In this document: positions 6,543-13,841 of the stretch, piece after piece
How positions within the stretch are numbered: position 1 is the first letter of the stretch
How the letters are laid out: the number at the start of each line of letters is the position of its first letter
NCBI GenBank assembly: GCA_964516865.1
Contig: CAZEXD010000009.1
Span: 1 to 17,637 of the forward strand
Length of the DNA: 17,637 nt
Reading direction: 5' to 3'
Source of the DNA: CAZEXD01 sp964516865
GTDB taxonomy: Bacteria > Patescibacteriota > Minisyncoccia > Minisyncoccales > Staskawiczbacteraceae
The notes under the pieces: generated by a model
The model's input: only the letters and a program-made list of their open reading frames with translations
Databases searched by the model: none
What the model was told of the DNA's origin: nothing
Translations under genes and position numbers: made by a program

Positions 6543-6577
6543 AATGATCCGTTCGGCAGTGGGTCATTAATTTTTAT
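6543..6577 (+). terminator. Terminator after the LysM-M23 gene
   Basis: AATGATCC (6543-6550) pairs with GGGTCATT (6561-6568), one U-G pair included, around a ten-base loop, followed by AATTTTTAT. It lies about 45 bases after the stop codon. Confidence 0.6.
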
Positions 6578-6680
6578 AATTTTGATTAATTTTTAGTTCC
6601 TGCCCTGGCGGCAAACCATTTTTTACGGCGCAGGACCCAAGTCGATATTTTTTCGCTAACACCGTTTTAAGAAACTAAAC

Positions 6681-6710
6681 AAAAATAGAGGCAAGGCCTC
6701 TTTTTTATTT
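6681..6710. terminator. Bidirectional terminator between convergent LysM-M23 and comM
   Basis: AGAGGC (6687-6692) and GCCTCT (6696-6701) form a tight stem with a three-base loop, with TTTTTT on the plus-strand side and, read on the minus strand, ATTTTTG after the stem. It can therefore stop transcription from both convergent genes; the comM stop is 41 bases away. Confidence 0.8.
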
Positions 6711-6750
6711 AATTTAATTTTGATTTGAGATTAAAAGAAAATTAATCAAA

Positions 6751-8313
6751 TTAATTTTCTTTTAATCTGTACATCAGCGCTTCGGCAACGTGTTCATATC
6801 GGATGTTTTCTGATTGAGATAGATCCGCAATGGTTCGAGCCGTTTTTAAAACGCGGTGATAGCCACGCGCAGAAAGTTTTCCCGAATTAACATATTGTTT
6901 TAACAACTCTTGCGAACGAATGTCGTGTTGACAGTATCTTTTTATTTCCGGAATATCCATTTCTGCATTGGTAAAGATTTTATCTTTTTTAAATCTTTGT
7001 TTTTGGATTTCGCGGGCAATTTCCACTCTTTCTCTAACCTGATTGCTTTGTTCTTGATTTTGGTTGGAAACGAGTTTCTCATATTTTATAGATGGCACTT
7101 CAATAAATAAATCTATGCGGTCCATTAAGGGTCCGGATAATTTTCTTCGGTACATTGAAACCTGAGAGGGGCTGCACTGACAGGGTTTTTCCGGATCGTT
7201 TAAATAACCGCAAGGACAGGGGTTGCTGGCAGCGATAAGCATAAATCTTGCCGGAAAGTTAAAACTATATTTTGCTCTGGCAATTGTCATTTTCCCCTCT
7301 TCCAAGGGTTGCCTTAAAGACTCTAACGCATCTCTATGAAATTCTGGGAATTCGTCTAAAAATAAAACTCCGCGATGGGCCAAGGTTATTTCTCCGGGTC
7401 GGGGCGGATTGCCGCCGCCGATTAAAGCGGTTTCCGAACAGCTGTGATGAGGCGCTCGAAATGGCCGAAAATTAATAATTGGTTTGTCTTCGGGTAGCAA
7501 ACCGGCTACGCTGTAAATTTTTGTTACTTCTAACGATTCTTGAAAATTTAATTTGGGAAGAATAGAGGGAATGGCTTTTGCTAGTAATGTTTTGCCGCCT
7601 CCTGGCGGGCCGAAGAAAAATAGGTTGTGTCCTCCGGCCGCCGTTATTTCCAGCGCTCTTTTGGCATATTCTTGACCCTTAATCCAGGACAAATCAACAG
7701 AATACGTTGGGGAAGCGAATAAATCATTGTCTTCTTTTTCTATTACCGCGTTTATTATTTTTTTTCCTTCTAAATAATTTATTGCCTCTGATAACGAATC
7801 GCAGCCAACAATTTTGAAATTATTCTTGGGCGAATTTTGTTCTGATTCTGACAAAGAAGCGACCAAAGCCACCTCTTTTTTATTTGCATTGGGTAAAACA
7901 ATCTCTTTTATTCCCCTTTTTTGGGCCAATAAAGAAAAAGAAAGAGCGCCTTTTATTGGTCTTAATTTTCCGTCTAAAGCGAGTTCGCCGAAAAAAATTT
8001 TATCTTGAGCGTCAAATTTAATTTGACCAGAAGCCGCCAAAAAAGAGAGAGCAATTGGCAAATCATAAAGAGAACCCTCTTTTTTTAAATCTGCCGGAGC
8101 CAAATTCACCAAAACTCTAAATGGTCGTTGGCTGGGGGAAAGTAATTTAGAAGATTTTATAGCGCTGGCGATCCTTTCTTTTGACTCTTCTACTGCTTTA
8201 TCAGGCAATCCTACAATATTGAAAGAGCGGAGACCGTGAGAAACATCTACCTCTACTTCTACTATTTTTGCGTCTAATCCTACTATGGCGCCGGAAAAAA
8301 CCCTAAAAGGCAC
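6751..8313 (-). CDS. comM: YifB/ComM family Mg-chelatase-like AAA+ ATPase
   Basis: A 520-residue protein, close to the usual ComM length (about 500-510). An N-terminal Lon-protease-like fold (about 1-175) begins with the typical FSGAIVGLDAKIVEVEVDVS and GLPDKAVEESKERI. The AAA+ module follows: Walker A GPPGGGKT at 235-242, FRAPHHSCSETALIGGG at 285-301, Walker B GVLFLDEFPEF at 315-325. A Cys cluster (CPCGYLNDPEKPCQC, 366-380) and LSGPLMDRIDLFIEVP (392-407) are also family signatures. In Vibrio, ComM is a hexameric helicase driving branch migration when incoming DNA recombines; the same role here is inference. The start is GTG at 8313, which fits the conserved N-terminus; no Shine-Dalgarno is visible. 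The gene is downstream of the dksA-like gene, separated by a 147-base repeat-bearing gap. Confidence 0.93.
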   Translation of the reverse strand: MPFRVFSGAIVGLDAKIVEVEVDVSHGLRSFNIVGLPDKAVEESKERIASAIKSSKLLSPSQRPFRVLVNLAPADLKKEGSLYDLPIALSFLAASGQIKFDAQDKIFFGELALDGKLRPIKGALSFSLLAQKRGIKEIVLPNANKKEVALVASLSESEQNSPKNNFKIVGCDSLSEAINYLEGKKIINAVIEKEDNDLFASPTYSVDLSWIKGQEYAKRALEITAAGGHNLFFFGPPGGGKTLLAKAIPSILPKLNFQESLEVTKIYSVAGLLPEDKPIINFRPFRAPHHSCSETALIGGGNPPRPGEITLAHRGVLFLDEFPEFHRDALESLRQPLEEGKMTIARAKYSFNFPARFMLIAASNPCPCGYLNDPEKPCQCSPSQVSMYRRKLSGPLMDRIDLFIEVPSIKYEKLVSNQNQEQSNQVRERVEIAREIQKQRFKKDKIFTNAEMDIPEIKRYCQHDIRSQELLKQYVNSGKLSARGYHRVLKTARTIADLSQSENIRYEHVAEALMYRLKEN

Positions 8314-8322
8314 AAATGAAAT

Positions 8323-8433
8323 TTCTAATTATTCTAATTAAGCCAATCAAATATCAATGCTAAAATATCTAATATCAAAAAAATGTAATGGAAATTTAGA
8401 TTAAAGGCAATAACTTGATTAGAATAATTAGAA
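8323..8433. repeat. Long inverted repeat between dksA-like and comM genes
   Basis: Left arm TTCTAATTATTCTAATTAAG (8323-8342) and right arm CTTGATTAGAATAATTAGAA (8414-8433) are complementary at 19 of 20 positions, separated by 71 bases of AT-rich sequence. The left arm lies nine bases upstream of the comM GTG, so the transcript could fold over the comM start region. Confidence 0.85.
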
Positions 8434-8440
8434 TAAATTG

Positions 8441-8460
8441 ATTATTAATATATTAATAAT
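8441..8460. repeat. Perfect 20-base AT palindrome next to the dksA-like stop codon
   Basis: The arm ATTATTAATA is followed by its reverse complement TATTAATAAT. It directly abuts the last base of the dksA-like gene (8461) and lies next to the longer inverted repeat. Confidence 0.9.
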
Positions 8461-8817
8461 CTAACCTTTGCATTTAACGCAAAATCTTGCTTCGGGGCAA
8501 GCAGATAATCTTTTTAAGTCAATTTCCTCGCCGCACTTTTCGCATTTGCCATATTGATTCTTTTTTATTTTTTCTAAAGCCAAATTAACATCTCGGAGTT
8601 TTAATTCCAAACTATATTCCACTGGTAAAAGTCGATTATATTCTTGAAGTTCATCTGCTTCTTCTTCTAAATTTGTACCATCGAATTTAGGGTAGCGGGT
8701 ATCCCAATCACCTTTTGGTTTTATATCTTCGGTAGCGAAATTTTGAAGTTCTTTTTCCAGAACCTTTTTTTCTTTTTCTAATTTCTCTTTGAGCTCTTGG
8801 ATTATTTTTTTGTCCAT
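8461..8817 (-). CDS. TraR/DksA-family zinc-finger protein
   Basis: A 118-residue protein. Residues about 1-85 are helical and charged, forming the coiled-coil part. The C-terminus carries a zinc finger, CEKCGEEID at 92-100 and CVKC at 113-116 (Cys92, Cys95, Cys113, Cys116), with another Cys at 107. The RLSACPEARFC stretch is the classic family signature. DksA/TraR proteins insert a coiled coil into the RNA polymerase secondary channel; the YteA-like branch is less understood. I do not see the acidic DxxDxA tip motif of Escherichia coli DksA, so I do not assign the symbol. It follows the coiled-coil gene by 12 bases, so the two are probably in one transcript. Confidence 0.88.
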   Translation of the reverse strand: MDKKIIQELKEKLEKEKKVLEKELQNFATEDIKPKGDWDTRYPKFDGTNLEEEADELQEYNRLLPVEYSLELKLRDVNLALEKIKKNQYGKCEKCGEEIDLKRLSACPEARFCVKCKG

Positions 8818-8829
8818 TTTTTATAATTT

Positions 8830-9885
8830 TTAGGCTTCTAAATCTTTATTTTTATTATCATCATTTTCTTTTGCCCATTCTTCAATATGCTCTAAAAACT
8901 TTTTTCTTTCTATCTCTTCTTTTGTCATGCTTTCTCGGATTTTCTCTGCTAATGCGCTTTTGGGTTTTTCCGCTTTTGGGGGGAATTTCTCTTCTGCCAC
9001 CCCTCTTTTTAACCATTGTTGGCGTCGTATTTCTTCTTTTCTTTTGCTTTCTTCTTCCGCCCGTTTCATTGCTTCTGCTGTTTGTCGCTCTTTTTCCAGT
9101 CGTCTTCTTTCTTCTTCGCGATTTCTTATTTTTGTATAAACCAATTTTAGTTTTTCATCAACTTCTTTTATTCTTTCTTTAACTGTTTGTTGTTCACCTA
9201 AAATCTTTTGATATTTGTCTTCTATTGATTTTATTCTTTCTTCGGCGGTTTGTAAACCTCTTTCAATTTCCCACCTTGTTTTTTCCATTTTTTCTCTTTT
9301 TTCTTCTAACGCCTGTCTTCTTTCTTCTAATTTTTGTTTTTCTCTTGGCGCTGTTGTTTCTTTTTCCGCCTCATTAACGGCTTTTTGCTCGTTTTCTATT
9401 TGTTTTTCTTCTTCCAGTGCTTGTTTAAGTCTTTCTTCTATATCATCTCTTTCTAAAAGCGCCCTATTTTTTTCCAATAAAATTGGTGGTTCTTGTTCTT
9501 TTTGAAGCGCTTGAAGTTGCTTTTCCAGATTGTCTTTTTCTGTCTCTAAATAAAAAATTTGCTGCCCCTCTTCTTCATTTGCATATTCTTTTAATTGTGT
9601 TGCCGCCTCTTCCTCCTCTAAAGCGATTTTCCCTAAAATTTCTTCTCTTACCTGCATTTCTTTTTCTATTTCTTTTTGTTCCGCTTCTTTTTGTTGCGGG
9701 GACGTTTCTAATGGTTTTTTTTCTTTCTCTTGTGCCCTTTCCGCGGTTACCATTTTTACAATTTTTTCTCTTTCTTTTAAAGCAATTCCCTCCCTTAGTT
9801 TTTGAAGGTCTTTTCTCATTGTTTTGATTTCTGTTCTTTTTAAAAACTCGGCGGCTTGTTGTTCTTCTTCTGTTTGTGTTGTCAT
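8830..9885 (-). CDS. Long Glu/Lys/Arg-rich coiled-coil protein of unknown function
   Basis: A 351-residue protein that is almost entirely predicted alpha-helix: E, K, Q and R dominate, with hydrophobic residues at heptad-like spacing from about residue 5 to 280 (for example LEKQLQALQKEQEP, ERRQALEEKREKMEKTRWEIERGLQTAEERIKSI and EVDEKLKLVYTKI). A short Pro/Lys-containing break (about 295-310, EEKFPPKAEKPKS) precedes a last helical stretch ending NDDNKNKDLEA. There is no Walker motif, so it is not a full SMC/Rad50 protein, and no signal or membrane segment. It sits between pnp (21-base gap) and the dksA-like gene (12-base gap) on the same strand, suggesting a shared operon. I do not recognise a named family; database hits to coiled-coil proteins would be compositional. 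Confidence 0.75.
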   Translation of the reverse strand: MTTQTEEEQQAAEFLKRTEIKTMRKDLQKLREGIALKEREKIVKMVTAERAQEKEKKPLETSPQQKEAEQKEIEKEMQVREEILGKIALEEEEAATQLKEYANEEEGQQIFYLETEKDNLEKQLQALQKEQEPPILLEKNRALLERDDIEERLKQALEEEKQIENEQKAVNEAEKETTAPREKQKLEERRQALEEKREKMEKTRWEIERGLQTAEERIKSIEDKYQKILGEQQTVKERIKEVDEKLKLVYTKIRNREEERRRLEKERQTAEAMKRAEEESKRKEEIRRQQWLKRGVAEEKFPPKAEKPKSALAEKIRESMTKEEIERKKFLEHIEEWAKENDDNKNKDLEA

Positions 9886-9906
9886 AAATGTTTTATTTTG
9901 CGGTTT

Positions 9907-12069
9907 TTATTTTCGGAAGAAAACTTTTTTGGGCGGCTTGTGGTCGGGCTGATTTTGCGGTCGGAAACCCGCGTCAATGGCAGACAAATTTATTCTTCCC
10001 TGCTCATCAATTGAAATTACTTTTACCGGAATTTTGTCGCCCACCCTCATTATCTCTTGAATGTTTCTTAGATGGTAGGGCACAATTTTGGAGATATGAA
10101 CCAATCCCTCAAGACCTGGTAAAATTTCAACAAAAGCGCCAAAATCCGAGATTCTTTTTACTTCTCCCTGAAAGGTTTCTCCCACCTCTATCTCTCGGGT
10201 AATATTTTTTATTTTTTTGATTGTGTTTTCAACTGATTCTTCATTTTCGCCGGTTACAAAAACCCTTCCGCTTTCTTCTATATCAATGCTTACTTTGTAT
10301 TCCTCAATTATTTTGTTAATTACACTTCCGCGAGGACCAACCAGTTCTCCAATTTTTTCAGGATTAATTTGAATTGTTTTAATTTTGGGCGCCAAGGGGG
10401 AAATTATTTCTCTGGGTTTAGACATTGTTTTGTTCATTATTTCAAGAATTTCCAGCCGGTCTTTTTTTGCCAAATCCATTGCCTCTTCCATTGTATTTAT
10501 GCTGATTCCGTCAGTTTTGGTATCCATTTGAATCGCCGTAATGCCATTTTTGGTTCCAGCAATTTTAAAATCCATTCCTCCCAAATGATCTTCTGGTCCT
10601 TGGATATCCACTAATAATTTTTGTTTTGTTCTGTCTTGATGTTCTGCTAACCCAATAGAAATTCCCGCAACCGCTTCTTTGATTGGCACACCCGCATCGA
10701 ATAAAGCAAGGGAGGTGGCGCAGACTGAAGCCATTGAAGTTGAGCCATTACTTGAAAGGCTTTCAGAAACAACTCTTATGGTATAAGGGAATTGGTCATA
10801 ATCAGGAATTAATGGCAGAATGGCTTTTTCCACTAAACAACCATGACCAATTTCTCTTCTTTTTGGTCCTCGTAAAGTATTAACCTCCCCGGAAGAATAA
10901 GGGGGAAAATTGTAATGGTGCATAAATCTTTTTTTCCCAATAAACTCCATTCCCTCCAGTAGTTGTTGATCTTTTGGTCCTCCTAGGGTCAAAATGGAAA
11001 GAATTCTTGTTTTCCCCCTTGAGAATAAAGCGCTACCATGGGTTCGAGGCAAAACCCCGACTTCGCAAAAGATTTTTCGCACCTCATCTGTTTTTCTGCC
11101 ATCGGGTCTTTTATTGTTTTCTATAATATTTTTATAAATTGCTTCTTTAACTTCTTCTTCAAAATAAGAAAGGCCAAGTTTTATTTTTGTAGGGTCATCA
11201 TATTTTTCGGCCAGTAGGCCCTCTAACTCTTCTCGCAAATTATTAACAACCGTTAAATCCTTTTCTTGCGGTTCCATTTCAAAAATCGCTTTTTCCAATT
11301 TGTTTTTGCAGAATTCTTTTACTTGTTTTTTTACCTTGTCATCGTCAACAAGAGGAAGAACAATTTTTTCTTTGCCCGCTATTTTTATGATTTCTTTTTG
11401 AAAATCAATAATCTTTTTAATTATTGGTTCAGCCGCTTGGGTTGCCGCTGCCACATCTTTTTCCGCCACTTCTTTTCCGCCCATTTCCACCATATTAATT
11501 AAAATTTCTCCTTTAATTTCTACACCCGCCAATACTAAATCAATTTCGCTTTTTTCTCTCTCTTCATAGGTCGGATTGAAAACCCAATTATTATCAATTC
11601 TGCCCACCCTTACCGCCCCGACTGGTCCCTCAAATGGGATATCGGAAATAGAAAGGGCGGTAGAGGCCGCAATTAAAGCCGGAATATCCGGATCATTTTC
11701 TCTGTCCCAAGAAAGACAAGTAGCAATTACCTGAGTTTCTCTTTTAAAATTTTTCGGAAATCGAGGTCTTATTGCCCGGTCAATCATTCGGCCGGTTAAA
11801 ATTGCCTCATCGGTTGGTCGACTTTCTCTTTTGATAAAACGAGAACCAAAAATTTTTCCTGCCGCGTAATATCTTTCTTCATAATCAACCGTTAAGGGGA
11901 AAAAATCACTATTCTCCAAATTGTTTTTAGACATGACAGCCGTAACCAAAATTTCCGTATCGCCCAGTCGAGCAACACAAGAGCCCGACGCTTGTTCCGC
12001 CCAGTTTTTTAAATCAATTTGAAGAAAATGGCCGTTAATTTCAAGTTGAAAACTTTTTGTTTCACTCAT
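9907..12069 (-). CDS. pnp: Polyribonucleotide nucleotidyltransferase (PNPase)
   Basis: A 720-residue 3'-to-5' phosphorolytic exoribonuclease. Order: first RNase PH core (about 6-220), helical linker (about 240-310), second RNase PH core (about 322-550) beginning RPDGRKTDEVR, KH domain (about 563-625, GPRG loop at 578-581) and S1 domain (about 630-698, beginning GETFQGEVKRISDFGAFVEI). In the catalytic stretch GPEDHLGGMDFKIAG the aspartates corresponding to E. coli D486 and D492 are present (Asp494, Asp500), while the intervening Asp490 equivalent is Gly. I start at the ATG at 12069 because it gives the family N-terminus and leaves one base after the NYN stop; a longer in-frame start at 12123 would overlap that gene. 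It lies third in the rpsO-NYN-pnp operon. It normally trimers and degrades or tails mRNA. Confidence 0.95.
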   Translation of the reverse strand: MSETKSFQLEINGHFLQIDLKNWAEQASGSCVARLGDTEILVTAVMSKNNLENSDFFPLTVDYEERYYAAGKIFGSRFIKRESRPTDEAILTGRMIDRAIRPRFPKNFKRETQVIATCLSWDRENDPDIPALIAASTALSISDIPFEGPVGAVRVGRIDNNWVFNPTYEEREKSEIDLVLAGVEIKGEILINMVEMGGKEVAEKDVAAATQAAEPIIKKIIDFQKEIIKIAGKEKIVLPLVDDDKVKKQVKEFCKNKLEKAIFEMEPQEKDLTVVNNLREELEGLLAEKYDDPTKIKLGLSYFEEEVKEAIYKNIIENNKRPDGRKTDEVRKIFCEVGVLPRTHGSALFSRGKTRILSILTLGGPKDQQLLEGMEFIGKKRFMHHYNFPPYSSGEVNTLRGPKRREIGHGCLVEKAILPLIPDYDQFPYTIRVVSESLSSNGSTSMASVCATSLALFDAGVPIKEAVAGISIGLAEHQDRTKQKLLVDIQGPEDHLGGMDFKIAGTKNGITAIQMDTKTDGISINTMEEAMDLAKKDRLEILEIMNKTMSKPREIISPLAPKIKTIQINPEKIGELVGPRGSVINKIIEEYKVSIDIEESGRVFVTGENEESVENTIKKIKNITREIEVGETFQGEVKRISDFGAFVEILPGLEGLVHISKIVPYHLRNIQEIMRVGDKIPVKVISIDEQGRINLSAIDAGFRPQNQPDHKPPKKVFFRK

Positions 12070-12070
12070 T

Positions 12071-12574
12071 TTATTTTTTAAGAAGGAATTTTTCAGGTTC
12101 TTTATCAAGGTCAAAAAATTCATCAGCCGTCTCTTTTAAACGGCTAGAAGTAGTTTTTCCGAAAGCCATTACCTCCACTCTTTTGCCTTGATTTTTTAAA
12201 TATTCAACAAGCGAAGTGAAGTCGCCGTCCCCTGAAACCAAAACAATTACATCAACGCCCGGAGAGGTCCTAATGGCGTCAAGAACAATTCCTACATCCC
12301 AATCTGCTTTTTTTTGTCCATCATAAAACTCTTGGAGATCCCTTATTTTTGTTTCTATGCCCAATTTCGTTAATGCTTCAAAAAACGGTTCTTCGGTGCC
12401 GGTTTTTGTTCTTACCACATAAGCAAACGCTCTAATAAGTTTTCGTCCTGCCGCCGCCTCTTTTAAGATTTCTTTAAAATTAACCTTGGCGCGATAAAGA
12501 TTTTTCGCAGAATAATAAAGATTCTGAACATCTATTAAAACCTCTACCCTTTGCTCCTTTAATTTAGCCATCAT
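12071..12574 (-). CDS. NYN-domain (LabA/DUF88-like, PIN-fold) putative ribonuclease
   Basis: A 167-residue protein of a single NYN/LabA-like domain. It begins EVLIDVQNLYYSA (Asp15, Asn18), continues with KKADWDVGIVLDAI (Asp91, Asp93) and ends with VLVSGDGDFTSLVEYLKNQGKRVEVMAFG (Asp116, Asp118). These are the conserved acidic positions that bind metal in NYN/PIN-fold nucleases, so metal-dependent RNase activity is likely by family but unproven. The start ATG (12574) overlaps the rpsO TGA in an ATGA arrangement, and the stop is one base before the pnp ATG, implying translational coupling and one transcript. That placement between ribosomal protein S15 and PNPase suggests a role in RNA turnover. 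A second ATG immediately follows the first and is equally possible. Confidence 0.88.
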   Translation of the reverse strand: MMAKLKEQRVEVLIDVQNLYYSAKNLYRAKVNFKEILKEAAAGRKLIRAFAYVVRTKTGTEEPFFEALTKLGIETKIRDLQEFYDGQKKADWDVGIVLDAIRTSPGVDVIVLVSGDGDFTSLVEYLKNQGKRVEVMAFGKTTSSRLKETADEFFDLDKEPEKFLLKK

Positions 12575-12837
12575 TTTTTGAGTCCAATTTCCTTAGTTAA
12601 TTTTTTGTATCTTTTTTCTGAAACTTTTTTTAAGTAGGATAAAAGCTTCTTTCTTTTTACCACCATTTTTATTAACCCTCTTTTAGAGTGAAAATCTTTA
12701 GGGTGTTTTTTAAGATGTAAAACCAACCTATTAATTTCTTCAGTTAATAGGCCCACCTGAACCTCCGGGGAACCGCTGTCGCTTTCATGAATATTGTGTT
12801 TTTTTATAATTTTTGATTTTTCCTCTTTTTTTAACAT
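12571..12837 (-). CDS. rpsO: 30S ribosomal protein S15 (uS15)
   Basis: An 88-residue protein, the standard S15 length. HDSGSPEVQ-type signature (here NIHESDSGSPEVQVGLLTEEI at about 15-35), then HLKKHPKDFHSKRGLIKMVVKRKKLLSYLKK (about 41-71) are the conserved rRNA-binding segments. S15 binds 16S rRNA helices 20-22 early in 30S assembly, and in several bacteria represses its own mRNA. It is the first gene of the block, with a promoter at 12877-12904. The leader is only about 30 bases and contains an AT hairpin (12841-12860, ATTTTTAA / TTAAAAAT). The stop codon overlaps the next start. Confidence 0.97.
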   Translation of the reverse strand: MLKKEEKSKIIKKHNIHESDSGSPEVQVGLLTEEINRLVLHLKKHPKDFHSKRGLIKMVVKRKKLLSYLKKVSEKRYKKLTKEIGLKK

Positions 12838-12876
12838 ATTATTTTTAAATTATTAAAAATAAAAACCTCTGCTTTT

Positions 12877-12904
12877 ATTTTAACTTATATTTTTCTTTTG
12901 TAAA
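12877..12904 (-). promoter_or_regulatory. Promoter of the rpsO operon
   Basis: Minus strand TTTACA (12904-12899), 16-base spacer, TAAAAT (12882-12877). The predicted start near 12870 gives a leader of about 33 bases. An AT-only hairpin (12841-12860) lies just before the rpsO ATG; it could take part in regulation, but has no visible S15-specific motif. Confidence 0.55.
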
Positions 12905-12955
12905 TACTCATTTTTGGTCCTTGATAATCACTTTTGTCCTCTGCTCTTTAAAATG

Positions 12956-13028
12956 TGCCCTCACCGCGGCTCGAACGCGGAACCAATTGCTTAAGAGGCA
13001 ACTGCTCTCCCAATTGAGCTATGAGGGC
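12956..13028 (-). tRNA. tRNA-Lys (anticodon CTT)
   Basis: A complete 73-base cloverleaf on the minus strand. The acceptor GCCCTCA pairs with TGAGGGC; D arm GCTC/GAGC with GG in the loop; anticodon stem GTTGC/GCAAT around CTCTTAA, giving CTT at positions 34-36; T arm CCGCG/CGCGG around TTCGAGC. The discriminator is A. Only CA follows, so CCA must be added post-transcriptionally. It lies 26 bases downstream of the VirB2-like gene on the same strand. Confidence 0.95.
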
Positions 13029-13054
13029 ATAACAACAGCATAAATAACCCCACC

Positions 13055-13408
13055 TTAATTTATTTTAATGTTAGCACCTAAGGCGTCTATGACAAACTTA
13101 ATAATTGCGGTTGCGCCATAAACCAAAAAAGCGCCAATGGTAGTGATTAAAAGGATTCTTTTAGCCAGTGCCTGCCATTGAGGATTTGCTCCGGAGAAGA
13201 TAAATAGTAAGCCGCCAATAATAAAAAACAAAATAGCCAATGATGGCACAAGCGTGTTTTTAATAAAATCAATAACATTGTCAATCATTGGTTTAACGTC
13301 TTTTAATTCGCATGGTTTATCTTGACAGGTGCTGGGGACAATAGAAAGAGCCAAAGATATTATTGGGATTAAAATTAAAAATGAAATTAGTAAAAGATAT
13401 TTTTTCAT
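13055..13408 (-). CDS. VirB2/TrbC-like pilin-type small membrane protein
   Basis: A 117-residue protein with a signal-peptide-like start (KKYLLLISFLILIPIISLALS, cleavage possible near 22), a short outer stretch with two cysteines (STCQDKPC, about 27-34), then two hydrophobic helices (about 52-70, TLVPSLAILFFIIGGLLFIFSG, and about 84-104, ILLITTIGAFLVYGATAIIKFV) linked by ANPQWQALAKR. This two-helix layout with a signal peptide is typical of VirB2/TrbC pilins and of pilin-like proteins common in CPR genomes. It is 8.9 kb from the VirB6-like gene, so the components are scattered. A promoter at 13624-13651 gives it a leader of over 200 bases. It may be co-transcribed with tRNA-Lys. The two cysteines could form a disulfide; that is inference. 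Confidence 0.75.
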   Translation of the reverse strand: MKKYLLLISFLILIPIISLALSIVPSTCQDKPCELKDVKPMIDNVIDFIKNTLVPSLAILFFIIGGLLFIFSGANPQWQALAKRILLITTIGAFLVYGATAIIKFVIDALGANIKIN

Positions 13409-13623
13409 ATCAGGTAGTAGAAATTCGACTATTTTTTAAGTTTGTTGAAGTAAAAATATTTATTCAACGTACGTTTTAATAGCCGAGTTCCCTGATTTTT
13501 TTAAATATTTTTTTCTTCATTGGGCGTCTTTCTTGTTTTCTGCGCCTTGCATTTTATCAACCGCTGTTCCGCCAAGATCTAGATTACCACTTTTATACTT
13601 TTTAAAACATAAGCGTTAATTGT

Positions 13624-13651
13624 ATTATACCCCTAATATCAAATTTTTCAA
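13624..13651 (-). promoter_or_regulatory. Promoter for the VirB2-like gene
   Basis: Minus strand TTGAAA (13651-13646), 16-base spacer, TATAAT (13629-13624). The -10 is perfect. The gene begins at 13408, so the leader is over 200 bases. Confidence 0.6.
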
Positions 13652-13656
13652 GAAAA

Positions 13657-13684
13657 TTGATTTTTGGTATTTTTATGGTAAAAT
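13657..13684 (+). promoter_or_regulatory. Promoter for tRNA-Arg
   Basis: TTGATT (13657-13662), 16-base spacer, TAAAAT (13679-13684) with a TGG extension. The tRNA begins 12 bases later. Its -35 is five bases from that of the divergent VirB2-like promoter. Confidence 0.6.
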
Positions 13685-13696
13685 TTAAAAAGAACC

Positions 13697-13768
13697 GCCC
13701 CCGTAGCTTAACGGACAAAGCACTGGTCTTCGGAACCAGAAATGAGGGTTCGATTCCTTCCGGGGGCA
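13697..13768 (+). tRNA. tRNA-Arg (anticodon TCG)
   Basis: A complete 72-base cloverleaf. Acceptor GCCCCCG/CGGGGGC; D arm GCTT/AAGC with GG in the loop; anticodon stem CTGGT/ACCAG around CTTCGGA, giving TCG; T arm GAGGG/CCTTC (one G-T pair) around TTCGATT. Discriminator A; no encoded CCA. It has its own promoter at 13657. Confidence 0.95.
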
Positions 13769-13841
13769 TATTCCTAAAGAATAAAAAATCCGAATACCAA
13801 AATTCTAATATTAAATCAAATCAAAATCTAATAATAAAAAG

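Larger units (their letters stand above)
6498..6750. other. Convergent intergenic region between the LysM-M23 gene and comM
   Basis: Contains two terminators (6543-6577 and 6681-6710). Between them lies a GC-richer stretch (about 6596-6640) with TCCTGC and GCAGGA arms flanking a loop of about 30 bases. I find no coding sequence here. Confidence 0.5.
13409..13696. other. Intergenic region between the VirB2-like gene and tRNA-Arg
   Basis: Holds the back-to-back promoters at 13624-13684 and the long VirB2-like leader. The leader includes a hairpin (GTTGAA / TTCAAC arms at 13444-13467) and the palindrome AACGTACGTT (13466-13475). An open minus-strand frame at 13517-13615 reads protein-like (DLGGTAVDKMQGAENKKDAQ before a TGA) but has no usable start for most of its length, so it may be a gene remnant. 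Confidence 0.45.

Noticed and set aside
8871..9827. Several plus-strand open frames of about 70-115 codons opposite the coiled-coil gene
   Set aside because: They are Leu/Phe/Ser-rich antisense images of Glu/Lys-rich codons and have no independent signals.
12070..12123. Longer N-terminus for PNPase from an ATG at 12123
   Set aside because: It would overlap the NYN gene and adds a stretch absent from the family; the ATG at 12069 begins the conserved region one base after the NYN stop.
13466..13475. Palindrome AACGTACGTT as an operator
   Set aside because: A ten-base palindrome can occur by chance, it lies far downstream of the predicted promoter, and no second copy is nearby.
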